Translations under genes and position numbers: made by a program | Origin: Stagnihabitans tardus | Lineage (GTDB): Bacteria; Pseudomonadota; Alphaproteobacteria; Rhodobacterales; Rhodobacteraceae | NCBI RefSeq assembly: GCF_009925085.1 | Contig: NZ_JAABNR010000012.1 | Location: 62,001 to 126,000, forward strand | Length of the DNA stretch: 64,000 bases | Direction of reading: 5' to 3' | Shown: piece after piece, positions 52,272 through 61,016 of the stretch | Position numbering within the stretch: position 1 is the stretch's first letter | Layout: the number at the start of each line of letters is the position of its first letter | The notes under the pieces: model-generated | Seen by the model: the letters and a program-made list of their open reading frames with translations, nothing else | Database searches by the model: none | Told to the model about the DNA's origin: nothing

Positions 52272-53162
52272 ATGCCGCGCAACCTTGACCTGACCGCCCT
52301 GCGGTCCTTCGTCACCATCGTCGATGCCGGGGGCGTCACCCGGGCGGCGGGGTTCCTGAACCTGACGCAATCCGCCGTCTCGATGCAGATGCGGCGGCTG
52401 GAAGATGGCCTTGGCGTCCAGCTTCTGGACCGCAGCTCACGCAAACTTGTCCCGACGGCGGCGGGCGAACAGCTTCTGTCCTATGCGCGGCGGATGCTGG
52501 GGCTGAACGACGAGGTCTACGGGCTTTTGACCCAGGCGCGGTTCGAAGGCGAGCTGACGCTTGGCGTGCCCCATGACATCGTCTATCCCGCCATCCCCCA
52601 GGTGCTTCAGCGCTTTGCCGCAGAGTTTCCCAATGTGAAGGTGCGACTCCTGTCCTCGTTCACCCGCATCCTGAAGGAGCAGTTCGGGCGCGGCGAGGCT
52701 GACGTGATCCTGACCACCGAGGATGGGGTCGAAGAGGGCGGGGTCTCTTTGGCCGAATTGCAGCTGGTCTGGGTCGGGGCTCCGGGGGGGCAGGCCTGGC
52801 GGCAGCGGCCCTTGCCCCTGGCCTATGAACAGCGCTGCATCTTCCGCAAGGGGGTGCAAGAGCGGCTGGACGCGGCGGGCATCCCCTGGACCCTGACGGT
52901 GGACAGCGACAACACCCGCACGGTCGAAGCGACGGTCAGCGCCGATCTCGCTGTCCATACCGTGCTGGAGGGCACCGAGCCGCGCCATGTCGAGCGCATC
53001 AGTCATGGCGGGGCGCTGCCCGAGCTGGGGCGGCTGAAGATCAACCTCTACCAGGGCCATGTGCCGAGCCCCGCCAGCGAGCGTCTCGCTCAGTTGATTC
53101 GCGCCGCCTATGCGCCGGGCCGCCCGCGCAGCCAGCCCAAAGAAGACCTGATGCCCGCCTGA
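52272..53162 (+). CDS. LysR-family regulator
   Basis: The 296-aa protein has the LysR helix-turn-helix (GGVTRAAGFLNLTQSAVSMQ) and a substrate domain with GELTLGVPHDIVYPAIP and ADVILTTEDGV. ATG 52272 (MPRNLDLTALRSF) fits the family; an ATG at 52239 is in frame. It is divergent from the DUF1127 gene. Ligand unknown. Confidence 0.9.
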   Translation: MPRNLDLTALRSFVTIVDAGGVTRAAGFLNLTQSAVSMQMRRLEDGLGVQLLDRSSRKLVPTAAGEQLLSYARRMLGLNDEVYGLLTQARFEGELTLGVPHDIVYPAIPQVLQRFAAEFPNVKVRLLSSFTRILKEQFGRGEADVILTTEDGVEEGGVSLAELQLVWVGAPGGQAWRQRPLPLAYEQRCIFRKGVQERLDAAGIPWTLTVDSDNTRTVEATVSADLAVHTVLEGTEPRHVERISHGGALPELGRLKINLYQGHVPSPASERLAQLIRAAYAPGRPRSQPKEDLMPA

Positions 53163-53460
53163 GGCGCAGAGGACGGGGAGAATCATTGCATTTTGCGAAA
53201 GTTTACCCCGGGGATTTTTGCAAAATGCATTGCAATTTGCCACTCTCCCTTAGGGAGAATGGCTGACCGTTCAAAACCCTTTTCGGCGATTTCGACAGTC
53301 AGAGATTGATTTCTTGTCCGGCCGTATAATTGAACCTGTTCAAAAAGACAGGCGCCATGTCGATAAACCGTTTGGTTGCAGCTTTGTCGCGTCCTGCGGG
53401 AAATTGGCATGTTTCTTGCTTATAGAGTGGTGGGGACGGTACAGAGTCAGGAGCAAGCTC
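53163..53460. promoter_or_regulatory. Intergenic region with nested TTTGCAAA-type palindromes
   Basis: Between lysR and the XRE gene. It contains overlapping palindromes TTTTGCAAAA (53216-53225), AATGCATT (53224-53231) and TTGCAA (53230-53235), plus TTGCATTTTGCGAAA near 53186. TTTGCAAA is the motif reported for ScfR-family regulators. No gene or RNA is evident; the tail near 53410-53460 should hold the promoter of the XRE gene. Confidence 0.5.
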
Positions 53461-53814
53461 ATGAAACACCCGGTTGACGCCCATGTGGGCAAGCGTATCC
53501 GCCATCGGCGCTGGATGGTCGGCATCACGCAACAGCAACTGGCCGAAAAGGTCGGCATCAAGTTCCAGCAGGTTCAAAAGTATGAGACCGGGATGAACCG
53601 CGTTTCGGCCTCCCGTCTTTGGGACATCGCCGAAACCCTGGGCGTGTCGATCAGCTTCTTCTTCGAAGGTCTCTCGGGCGCCGAAACGGCCCAGACCAGC
53701 GACATGATGAACGACAAGGAGGCCGCCGAACTGGTGCGCTCCTACTACGCCATCCCCGAGGCCCAGCGTCGCCGCCTCTTCGATCTCGCCCGGGTTCTCT
53801 CCGAGGCTGCTTGA
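53461..53814 (+). CDS. XRE-family HTH protein, PraR-like
   Basis: The 117-aa protein begins MKHPVDAHVGKRIRHRRWMV and has the helix-turn-helix GITQQQLAEKVGIKFQQVQK followed by YETGMNRVSASRLWDIAETL, nearly the canonical alphaproteobacterial PraR/SinR-like sequence. The tail LVRSYYAIPEAQRRRLFDLA is typical too. PraR in rhizobia represses biofilm and quorum-sensing genes. Target here unknown. It overlaps no neighbour; the hisN-type gene follows by 47 bases. Confidence 0.9.
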   Translation: MKHPVDAHVGKRIRHRRWMVGITQQQLAEKVGIKFQQVQKYETGMNRVSASRLWDIAETLGVSISFFFEGLSGAETAQTSDMMNDKEAAELVRSYYAIPEAQRRRLFDLARVLSEAA

Positions 53815-53861
53815 CCGATCCGTCTCGCCCCTCTATCGCCGTTTCAGCGATGGAGGGCGGC

Positions 53862-54650
53862 ATGGACAAGACGCTGGCAGATGAGCTTATGAGCGTGGCC
53901 GATGCGCTGGCAGATGCAGCGCGCGCGGCCACGCTCTTGCATTTCCGCACCGAGCTTTCGGCGGAAAACAAGGAGACCGACCGCTTCGATCCGGTGACCG
54001 TGGCCGACCGCCTGTCGGAAACCCGGATGCGCGAGATCCTTGCGGCGCGCAGGCCGCAGGACGGCATCCTGGGCGAGGAGTTCGGCACGACCACCGGGAC
54101 CTCGGGCCTGACCTGGGTGCTGGACCCGATCGACGGGACGCGCAGCTACCTGGCGGGCACGCCGACCTGGGGCGTCTTGATCGCCGTCATGGATGAGACG
54201 GGGCCGATCTATGGCCTGATCGACCAACCCTATATCGGAGAACGTTTTTCGGGCGGCCTCGGCCGCGCCGAGGTCGTGGGGCCGATGGGCCGCCGCCAGC
54301 TCAAGACCCGCGCCGCGCGGCCCCTGTCGCAGGCCATCCTCTTCACCACCTTCCCCGAAGTCGGCACGCCGGAGGAGGGCGCAGCCTTCAACCGCGTCAA
54401 GGCCCAGGCCCGGATGACGCGCTATGGCACCGACTGCTATGCCTATGGGCTCATCGCGGCGGGGCAGATCGACCTGGTGATCGAGGCGGGGCTCCAGGCC
54501 TATGACGTCCAGGGCCCCATCGCGGTGATCGAGGCGGCGGGCGGCGTCGTCACCAACTGGGAGGGTGGCCGCGCCCATATGGGCGGCCGCGTCCTGGCGG
54601 CGGCCAACAGGGCGATCCATGCCGAGGCCCTGGCGCTGTTGAACGCCTGA
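53862..54650 (+). CDS. hisN: Histidinol-phosphatase, inositol monophosphatase family
   Basis: The 262-aa protein carries IMPase metal sites: GEEFG, WVLDPIDGTRSYLAG and the C-terminal YDVQGPIAVIEAAGG. The specific pattern DPIDGTRSY and TPTWGVLIA fits the HisN subgroup that removes phosphate from histidinol-phosphate. Start ATG 53862 follows GGAGGG; ATG 53850 is possible. Other sugar phosphates cannot be excluded. Confidence 0.86.
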   Translation: MDKTLADELMSVADALADAARAATLLHFRTELSAENKETDRFDPVTVADRLSETRMREILAARRPQDGILGEEFGTTTGTSGLTWVLDPIDGTRSYLAGTPTWGVLIAVMDETGPIYGLIDQPYIGERFSGGLGRAEVVGPMGRRQLKTRAARPLSQAILFTTFPEVGTPEEGAAFNRVKAQARMTRYGTDCYAYGLIAAGQIDLVIEAGLQAYDVQGPIAVIEAAGGVVTNWEGGRAHMGGRVLAAANRAIHAEALALLNA

Positions 54651-54875
54651 GCCGGGCTTCCGGCCTCGCCCTGGCCAAGGTCGAGCCGAAATCGGCTTGT
54701 CGGCTGTCGTGTCGCAAAACCAGGCGGCTTGATCTTTCGGCCTGAGCGGAAAGAGTTTCCGCTGGCCTCCCCCTTTGTCTGCGCCCGCCTTTCTGGCACT
54801 CTGTCCCCGCGCGAGTCCTTCTCCCCTTCTGTCGCGCAGATGACCCGGCACCGAAGGGGGTGAAAGGGTCCTCTC

Positions 54876-56201
54876 ATGTCCGAAATCCTGATCCGTGGTG
54901 GCCATGTCCTGACGATGGACCAGAGAGCCGAGTTCGAGGGCGATGTCCTGATCCGGGATGGCGTGATCGTGGCGGTTGGGCCGGGCCTGACGACGCAGGG
55001 CCGCGTGGTTCAGGCGCGGGGCAGGGTGGTGACGCCGGGCCTCGTGAACACCCACCATCACCTGTACCAAAGCCTCACCCGGGCGGTTCCCGGCGGTCAG
55101 GATGCGCTGCTCTTTGGCTGGCTGAAGACGCTCTACCCGATCTGGGCGAAGTTCGGGCCGGAGGAGATCTTCACCTCGACCCAGGTGGGCCTCGCGGAAC
55201 TGGCGCTGTCGGGCTGCACCCTGACCAGCGACCACCTTTATCTTTACCCCAACGGCTCGCGCCTGGATGATTCCATCGCGGCGGCGGCAGAGGTCGGCCT
55301 GCGCTTTCACCCGACGCGCGGCGCCATGTCGATCGGCGAGAGTGACGGCGGTTTGCCGCCCGACAGCCTGGTCGAACGCGAGCCCGCGATCCTGGAAGAC
55401 ATGATCCGCCTGGTCGATGCCCACCACGACCCGCGCCCGGGCGCCATGGTCCGCGTGGGTCTTGCCCCCTGTTCGCCCTTCAGCGTCTCGCGCGATCTTA
55501 TGCGCGAGGCGGCGATCCTGGCCCGGGACAAGAAGGTCATGCTCCACACCCACCTGGCCGAGAATGACGAGGACATCGCCTATAGCCTCGCCAAGTTCGG
55601 CTGCCGCCCGGGTCAATATGTCGAGGATCTGGGCTGGACGGGCGATGACGTCTGGCATGCCCATTGTGTCAAGCTGAATAGTTCGGAAATTGCAATGTTT
55701 GCCGGGTCAGGCACCGGGATTGCCCATTGCCCATGTTCGAATTGTCGCCTCGGCTCGGGCATCGCGCCCATCCGCCAGATGCGGGATGCCGGGGTGAAGG
55801 TGGGGCTCGGCGTCGATGGATCGGCCTCCAACGACATGGGCAACCTGATCGCCGAGGCCCGCCAGGCCATGCTCCTCCAGCGCGTCTCGCGCGGGGCCGA
55901 TGCCATGTCCGCGCGTGAGGCCCTGGAGATCGCGACCCTCGGCGGCGCCCGGGTCCTGGGCCGCGACGACTGCGGCATGATCGCCCCGGGCAAGCGCGCC
56001 GATATCGCAATCTGGGACACCAGCGGCATCGAAAGCGCCGGCTCCTGGGACCCCGCCGCCCTGGTCCTGGCTGGGCCTACCCGCGTGCATGACCTCTTCG
56101 TCGAGGGCCGCCAGGTCGTGGGCTCCGGCCAGATGCTGACCATCGATCTGCCCCGTGTGATCGAGCGGCAAAACCATCTGGCCCGCCGCTTGGCCGCGTG
56201 A
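54876..56201 (+). CDS. 8-oxoguanine deaminase
   Basis: The 441-aa amidohydrolase has TPGLVNTHHHLYQSLTRAVP, DALLFGWLKTLYPIW, HTHLAENDEDI, HCPCSNCRLGSG and GVDGSASND, matching the characterised 8-oxoguanine deaminase (Pseudomonas Pa0142 type), which turns 8-oxoguanine into urate. AAAGGG precedes ATG region. It is followed by RraB-like and opposite-strand guanine deaminase genes. Isocytosine and other purines are minor substrates in the family. Confidence 0.88.
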   Translation: MSEILIRGGHVLTMDQRAEFEGDVLIRDGVIVAVGPGLTTQGRVVQARGRVVTPGLVNTHHHLYQSLTRAVPGGQDALLFGWLKTLYPIWAKFGPEEIFTSTQVGLAELALSGCTLTSDHLYLYPNGSRLDDSIAAAAEVGLRFHPTRGAMSIGESDGGLPPDSLVEREPAILEDMIRLVDAHHDPRPGAMVRVGLAPCSPFSVSRDLMREAAILARDKKVMLHTHLAENDEDIAYSLAKFGCRPGQYVEDLGWTGDDVWHAHCVKLNSSEIAMFAGSGTGIAHCPCSNCRLGSGIAPIRQMRDAGVKVGLGVDGSASNDMGNLIAEARQAMLLQRVSRGADAMSAREALEIATLGGARVLGRDDCGMIAPGKRADIAIWDTSGIESAGSWDPAALVLAGPTRVHDLFVEGRQVVGSGQMLTIDLPRVIERQNHLARRLAA

Positions 56202-56212
56202 TACCCAAGACC

Positions 56213-56536
56213 ATGCGCCACAATTTCGAAGCCCAACGCCGCGAGACCTTCGACACCTTCCGCGACATGCCGAAGGGGCCGAAGCTCCCTGACCGCGCCC
56301 CGGTCGATTTCCTCTTCCTGCCCGAGGAAGAGGAGGCCCGCTATGACGCGCTCGGCAAGGCCCTGCGCGCCAAGGGCTTCGACGTGACCCGCGACGACGA
56401 CCTCCTCGTCGCCACGATCACCCTGGCCATCAAGCCCGAAGCGATCTGGGAGGCCGAACGCCTCGCCACCGAAATCGCCCTCGGCTTCGACTTCTACCCC
56501 GACGGCTGGGACCTGGGCGTCGAGGATCAAGCGTAA
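56213..56536 (+). CDS. RraB-like RNase E inhibitor
   Basis: The 107-aa acidic protein MRHNFEAQRRETFDTFRDMP contains DFLFLPEEEEARYDALGKAL and the end GFDFYPDGWDLGVE, consistent with the RraB (ribonuclease E inhibitor B) fold. A GTG at 56198 overlapping the deaminase stop is an alternative start and would mean coupling. Confidence 0.75.
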   Translation: MRHNFEAQRRETFDTFRDMPKGPKLPDRAPVDFLFLPEEEEARYDALGKALRAKGFDVTRDDDLLVATITLAIKPEAIWEAERLATEIALGFDFYPDGWDLGVEDQA

Positions 56537-56552
56537 AGGGCTGAGGCCCTGG

Positions 56553-56608
56553 TTTCATCTTTTCAAAAATATCCCGGGAGGGGTTTGGGGAGGGCTGGCC
56601 CTCCCCAA
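56553..56608 (-). repeat. Family B palindromic repeat copy 7
   Basis: On the minus strand: hairpin TTGGGGAGGG-CCAG-CCCTCCCCAA, then CTCCCGGGATATTTTTG and AAAAGATGAAA. The middle differs from the other copies but hairpin-plus-core order is the same. It is located between convergent RraB-like and guanine deaminase genes. Confidence 0.75.
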
Positions 56609-56612
56609 GCGG

Positions 56613-57875
56613 TCAACGCGCGATTCCCCCCACCCAGACCGCCCTGATTGCCCGATCATCGCCCAGCATGATCGTGGGGAAGACCTGCTCCCAGATATCC
56701 TCGGCCCGGCGCGTCGCCTGTTCGATGGCGGCGGTGCTCTTCAGGTTGACGACCACCAGGTCCGCCTCCATCCCCGATGCGATGTTGCCGACCTTGCCTT
56801 CCGCCCGCAAAGCCCGCGCCGAACCGCAGGTCGCCAGCCACCAAAGCTGTGACGGGTGCAAAGCCTGACCGCGCAGCTGCGCCACCTCATAGGCCGCCGC
56901 CATGGTCCGCAGCATCGAAAAGGACGACCCGCCCCCGGTGTCGGTCGCCAGCCCCACCCTGAGGCGCGCGGCCAGCCCCATGTCGAAAAGCCCCGAGCCG
57001 ATGAAGGTGTTGGACGTCGGGCAATGCACCAGCGAGGCCCCGGCCTCCTCCAACCGCGCCCGCTCGCGGGGGGTCAGGTGGATGGCATGGCCATAGACCG
57101 CCCCCTCGCGCAGCAGCCCTTGCGCCTCGTAAGTATCGAGATAATCACGGCTTTGCGGGAAGAGCTCCTTGACCCAGGCGATCTCGTCGACCTGTTCCGA
57201 CAGATGGGTCTGCATCAGGCAATCGGGATACTCGCGCCAAAGCCCACCCAGGGCCGCCAGTTGCTCGGGCGTCGAGGTGGGCGAGAACCGCGGCGTGATC
57301 ACGTAAGAGAGCCGCTCCACCCCATGCCATTTCTCCAAAAGCGCCTTGCTGTCGTCATAGGCCGATTGCGCCGTGTCGCAGAGGCCCGGGGGCGCATTGC
57401 GGTCCATGCAGGTCTTGCCCGTCCAGGCCCGCATTCCCCGGGCGCGGGCGCCTGCAAAAAACGCATCCACCGAGGCGGGATGGATCGTGGAATAGGAACA
57501 CATCGAGGTCGTCCCATGCGCCAGGGCCAGGTCGAAATAGCGCTCTGCCACCTCCGACGCATAGGCGGGATCGGCGAAGCGCATCTCTTCGGGGAAAGTA
57601 TAGGTGTTCAGCCAGTCGATCAGCCTTTTCCCCCAACTCGCGATGATCGCGGTCTGGGGGTAATGGACATGGGCGTCGATGAACCCGGCCGAGATCAGGT
57701 CCTGGCCATAATCGGTGACCCGGGCCTCCGGATAGGCCGCCCGCAAGGCCCGGGCCCCGCCGCGCGCGAGGATCCGCCCGCCCTCGATCACCAGCGCCTC
57801 GTCCAGCCGCGCCGTGCCGCCCGCGAAGGCGTCACCCGCAAAGGACAGGACCTGTCCCATCAGCAAATCGGCCAT
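56613..57875 (-). CDS. guaD: Guanine deaminase (amidohydrolase type)
   Basis: The 420-aa enzyme has SAGFIDAHVHYPQTAIIASW, YTFPEEMRFAD, GTTSMCSYSTIHP, MQTHLSEQVDEI, YGHAIHLTPRE, HCPTSNTFIGSG and VGLATDTGGGSS, all diagnostic of GuaD. It converts guanine to xanthine, which feeds the XDH encoded at 9-13 kb. The genome also has a CDA-type candidate at 2581, so two unrelated guanine deaminases may coexist. Confidence 0.95.
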   Translation of the reverse strand: MADLLMGQVLSFAGDAFAGGTARLDEALVIEGGRILARGGARALRAAYPEARVTDYGQDLISAGFIDAHVHYPQTAIIASWGKRLIDWLNTYTFPEEMRFADPAYASEVAERYFDLALAHGTTSMCSYSTIHPASVDAFFAGARARGMRAWTGKTCMDRNAPPGLCDTAQSAYDDSKALLEKWHGVERLSYVITPRFSPTSTPEQLAALGGLWREYPDCLMQTHLSEQVDEIAWVKELFPQSRDYLDTYEAQGLLREGAVYGHAIHLTPRERARLEEAGASLVHCPTSNTFIGSGLFDMGLAARLRVGLATDTGGGSSFSMLRTMAAAYEVAQLRGQALHPSQLWWLATCGSARALRAEGKVGNIASGMEADLVVVNLKSTAAIEQATRRAEDIWEQVFPTIMLGDDRAIRAVWVGGIAR

Positions 57876-58053
57876 GACGCTCTCCCCTGTCGTTGCCGCA
57901 ATTCTAGGCGTCGCAGGCGGCGGGGTAAATTCCTTGGGGCTGCCGTTTGATGGAAACTGCTTTCTGCAAGCGGAAGGTAATGGCCGCAGCAGGGGTTTGC
58001 CGATATTATGAACAAGGGAGAGCCGGGTTTTTCATCGGCTGGGGTGGCAGGGC

Positions 58054-58599
58054 ATGGACGACATCAAGGCGCTCGCGCGGAGGGCCGCTTTCGCGAGGCG
58101 CAAAGAGGCTTTTTCTCGCGGGCAGGGGCAGGCGGCAGAGATCCTGGCCGATGTGCTGGCGGGATATGCGCAACTGGCCCTGTCGGGCTATATGCCAATG
58201 CGGACCGAGATCGACCCGCTGCCCGCCATGGCGCGCCATATCGGCCCGGTGGGTGTGCCGGTGATCACCGCCCCCGCGACGCCTCTGCGGTTCCGCCAAT
58301 GGACGCCCGAGGCCCCGATGATGACCGGCGATTTCGGCGCGCTGATCCCCTCCGAGGGCGCCTGGATCGAGCCCCAGGTCATGATCGCCCCGCTTCTGGC
58401 CTTTGACGCCAGGGGCTTTCGGCTGGGCTATGGCGGGGGCTTCTATGACCGCACGGTCCAGGCCCTGCGCGCGCGCCACAAGGTCACGGTCATTGGCTTT
58501 GCCTTTGCCGCGCAGGAGGTGGACGAGGTGCCGATCGACGAACACGACCAGCGGCTTGATGCCATCGTGACAGAAGAGGGCGTGCGATGGTTCGTGTAA
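58054..58599 (+). CDS. 5-formyltetrahydrofolate cyclo-ligase
   Basis: The 181-aa protein has ALARRAAFARRKEAF, YMPMRTEIDP, WIEPQVMIAPLLAFDARGFR and the phosphate loop LGYGGGFYDRTV, the standard 5-FCL (YgfA) motifs. It turns 5-formyl-THF into methenyl-THF. The 178-base gap upstream includes a TATTAT-like -10 near 58002. Its end overlaps the next gene by 13 bases. Confidence 0.94.
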   Translation: MDDIKALARRAAFARRKEAFSRGQGQAAEILADVLAGYAQLALSGYMPMRTEIDPLPAMARHIGPVGVPVITAPATPLRFRQWTPEAPMMTGDFGALIPSEGAWIEPQVMIAPLLAFDARGFRLGYGGGFYDRTVQALRARHKVTVIGFAFAAQEVDEVPIDEHDQRLDAIVTEEGVRWFV

Positions 58600-59135
58600 T
58601 CCTGTGCCTTTGGCTTCTGGCTGGCCCTGCGGCTGCGGCTTGCGTCGATCTGCCCAAGGCCGCCATCTCAGATACCGGAGAGCGGGTGGATTTCCTCGCC
58701 CGCTCGGGCGGCGATGTGACTTACGAAACGGTGATGTCGAACGGCAAGATCGGCCAGTCCACAATGCGCAACGGCTTTTTCCAGATGCGCATGGCGATCA
58801 AGGGGGAAGTGGCGGAACGGGTCTTTACCTGGCCCGAGCAGCTGCCTTTGCCCGAGGAATTGCCACTCGATCAGCCCGTGACCTTCAAGGGCACCATGAC
58901 CGACGGGCAGAAGTCCGGAGAAGTGACCATGACCCTGACGGCGCTGCGCCACGAGACAGTGTCTCTTGGGGGCTGCGACTACCCGGTGATCGTGGTCAAC
59001 CGCGAGATGTGGATGAACGGACAGCCCTGGATTGCCATGACCGTCTGGTATGCCCCGACCCAAGCCATGCCCCTGCAATACGCACCCGACATGAACGACC
59101 CCACCACGCTTCGCCGCATGGTCAGGCTTGAGTGA
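58587..59135 (+). CDS. Secreted protein of unknown function
   Basis: The 182-aa protein has a signal peptide (MVRVILCLWLLAGPAAA) then a beta-rich region with two cysteines (CVDLP and GGCDYP) that may form a disulfide. WYAPTQAMPLQYAP and the pattern of alternating strands hint at a DUF3108-like periplasmic fold, without certainty. It overlaps the cyclo-ligase gene, so it is coexpressed. It is convergent with the AAA ATPase gene and touches it. Confidence 0.72.
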   Translation: MVRVILCLWLLAGPAAAACVDLPKAAISDTGERVDFLARSGGDVTYETVMSNGKIGQSTMRNGFFQMRMAIKGEVAERVFTWPEQLPLPEELPLDQPVTFKGTMTDGQKSGEVTMTLTALRHETVSLGGCDYPVIVVNREMWMNGQPWIAMTVWYAPTQAMPLQYAPDMNDPTTLRRMVRLE

Positions 59136-60458
59136 TCACTTCGCGATCTTTTCGTCCCGCACGAACATGTTGCCCCAGGCGCGGTCGATGAGCTCGGGGG
59201 TCATCTGGTAGGGGATGCCCTCGAACTCGCAGATGGCGATCATCTGGTCGATCAGGAAGACCGGCTGGTAGTTGGCGAAATTGTTGTTGATCGTCGGATA
59301 CTTGACCTTCAACAGATGCAAAAGCGCGGTCTCGTCCAGCGGCATCTTCTTCTTGCGGGCCACCATGGCGAAGATCTTCAGGAAGTTGTCCTGGCTGGGC
59401 CCGTCGATCTTGATCTTGAAGAAGATCCGCCGCAAAGCCGCGCCGTCGAAAATCTCGTTCGGGTGGAAGTTGGTCGAGAAGATGACCAGCGTGTCGAAGG
59501 GCACCGTGAATTTTTCGCCCGATTGCAGCGAGAGGATGTCGCGGCTTTCTTCCAGGGGCACGATCCAGCGGTTCACCAGCTTCTGCGGCGGCTCGGCCTG
59601 GCGGCCCAAGTCGTCGACGATGAAGATGCCGCCCGAGGATTTCAACTGCAGGGGGGCCTGGTAGGTGCGGGCGACGGGGTTGTATTTCAGGTCCAGCATG
59701 TCGAGGGAAAGTTCACCCCCCGTGATGACCGAGGGCCGGTCGCACATGACATAGCGGGTGTCGAAACGAAGCCCGCTGCGGCGGAGCGCGGTCGGGTCAT
59801 CGACCTGCTCCACGGCGGCAGAATGGACGATCGGGTCATAGACCGTGATGATCTGGCCGGAGTATTCGATGGCGCGGGGGATATAGACCTTGTCGCCCAG
59901 GGCCGCCCGGATGCCGTTGGAAATAGAGGATTTCCCGTTGCCCGGCGGGCCATACATCAGGATGGACCGCCCCGAACCCACGGCAGGCCCGAGGTTTCCG
60001 ATCAGGTCATCGGGCAGGATCAGGTGGCCCATGCCCTTCATCAGGTTGTCGCGCGTGATCTTCATGTTGCGCACGGACTGCCGCTTGACCTGTTCGGTAT
60101 AGGCCGCCAGGGGCACGGGCATGGCGCCGTAATACTCCGACTGCGACAGCGCGTCCAAGGCCCGCGCCTTGCCGCCATCGGTCAGCTGATAGCCCATCTC
60201 GCCGCCCGAGGTCGCATGCAGCGTCCCCGTGGCCTCGACGAGGCGCTGCTGGCGGGCCATGTCGATCAGCTCTTGCACCAGGGTGCCGGGCAGGCAGATC
60301 ACCCGGGCCAGCGCCGAGACCTGGTCCAGGTTCATCCGGAACATGGTCTTCAACAGCAGGTCCCGCATCATCACGATCGAGATCCCGACCTCGTCCAGCG
60401 TCTTGGGCTGGGCGGGAGGGGTGACGCCCGAGGCGGGCGGGGCGACTTGCATGTTCAT
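59136..60458 (-). CDS. AAA-type ATPase near Tad locus
   Basis: The 440-aa protein has Walker A MYGPPGNGKSSISNGI (about residue 172), Walker B GGIFIVDDLGRQAEPPQK and sensor-1 LVIFSTNFHP, with arginine finger-like ALRRIFFKIKI. The N-terminal 150 residues form a helical region. I recognise it as a MoxR-like ATPase common in Rhodobacterales beside tad genes but without known function. Start ATG 60458 has GAGG upstream; ATG 60473 is possible. Confidence 0.85.
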   Translation of the reverse strand: MNMQVAPPASGVTPPAQPKTLDEVGISIVMMRDLLLKTMFRMNLDQVSALARVICLPGTLVQELIDMARQQRLVEATGTLHATSGGEMGYQLTDGGKARALDALSQSEYYGAMPVPLAAYTEQVKRQSVRNMKITRDNLMKGMGHLILPDDLIGNLGPAVGSGRSILMYGPPGNGKSSISNGIRAALGDKVYIPRAIEYSGQIITVYDPIVHSAAVEQVDDPTALRRSGLRFDTRYVMCDRPSVITGGELSLDMLDLKYNPVARTYQAPLQLKSSGGIFIVDDLGRQAEPPQKLVNRWIVPLEESRDILSLQSGEKFTVPFDTLVIFSTNFHPNEIFDGAALRRIFFKIKIDGPSQDNFLKIFAMVARKKKMPLDETALLHLLKVKYPTINNNFANYQPVFLIDQMIAICEFEGIPYQMTPELIDRAWGNMFVRDEKIAK

Positions 60459-60527
60459 CTCGGCACCTCGCATGAATATCCGCCTCTTCTACCCGTCAAA
60501 AAGGGCAGAGTGATGGCAGCGGCTTGG

Positions 60528-61016
60528 CTATTTCATCGCCTCTGAGAGCAGGTAAAACACCAGGATGCCGCTGAGGCAGAGGCCGAAGGGCATGTAGCGC
60601 TTGCGCTTCCAGCTTTCCCAATCGGGGGTGGCAGCGGTCACGGCGGGGATGGCTTTGGCCAGGCGGTGGCAGGCCAGGCCGCCGATCATGCAGGCCGAGA
60701 TGAGGAAAAGCGAGAAACGCAGGTCGGCCTGGACGAAGAAGGGCGCCATGGCGGTGGCGAATTTCACGTCGCCTGCGCCCACGCCCATGACGAGATAGGT
60801 GATGAAGCCCACGACAAAGGCGATGGCCGCAAAGCCAAAGCCCCAAAGCCAGTCCGACCAGGGCATGACGAAGGGCCCGATGACCAGCCAGACCGCCCCA
60901 AGGGCCAGCACGGCGAGGTTGGGGATCTTCATGGTCGAAAGGTCTTTCCAGCTGACCCAGATGGCGATGACCAGGGTAAAGGGCAGGAAGATCAGGGCAG
61001 AGGTTGCAGGCATCAT
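60528..61016 (-). CDS. cpaA: Prepilin peptidase, CpaA/TadV type
   Basis: The 162-aa membrane protein has the aspartyl protease signatures WKDLSTMKIPN (first Asp) and MGVGAGDVKFATA (GxGD, second Asp) and about five membrane segments. It cleaves Flp-type prepilins. It overlaps the TPR lipoprotein gene (ATGA), placing it in the tad operon. Confidence 0.93.
   Translation of the reverse strand: MMPATSALIFLPFTLVIAIWVSWKDLSTMKIPNLAVLALGAVWLVIGPFVMPWSDWLWGFGFAAIAFVVGFITYLVMGVGAGDVKFATAMAPFFVQADLRFSLFLISACMIGGLACHRLAKAIPAVTAATPDWESWKRKRYMPFGLCLSGILVFYLLSEAMK

Noticed and set aside
53844-55664. A 606-codon minus-strand frame opposite hisN and 8-oxoguanine deaminase genes
   Set aside because: Both plus-strand genes have full catalytic motifs; the antisense frame spans their intergenic gap and has no domain.
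57876-58053. Possible 6S RNA upstream of the 5-formyl-THF cyclo-ligase
   Set aside because: 6S RNA genes often lie here, but the gap is only 178 bases and I see no long closing helix with a central bubble. A structure search would decide.
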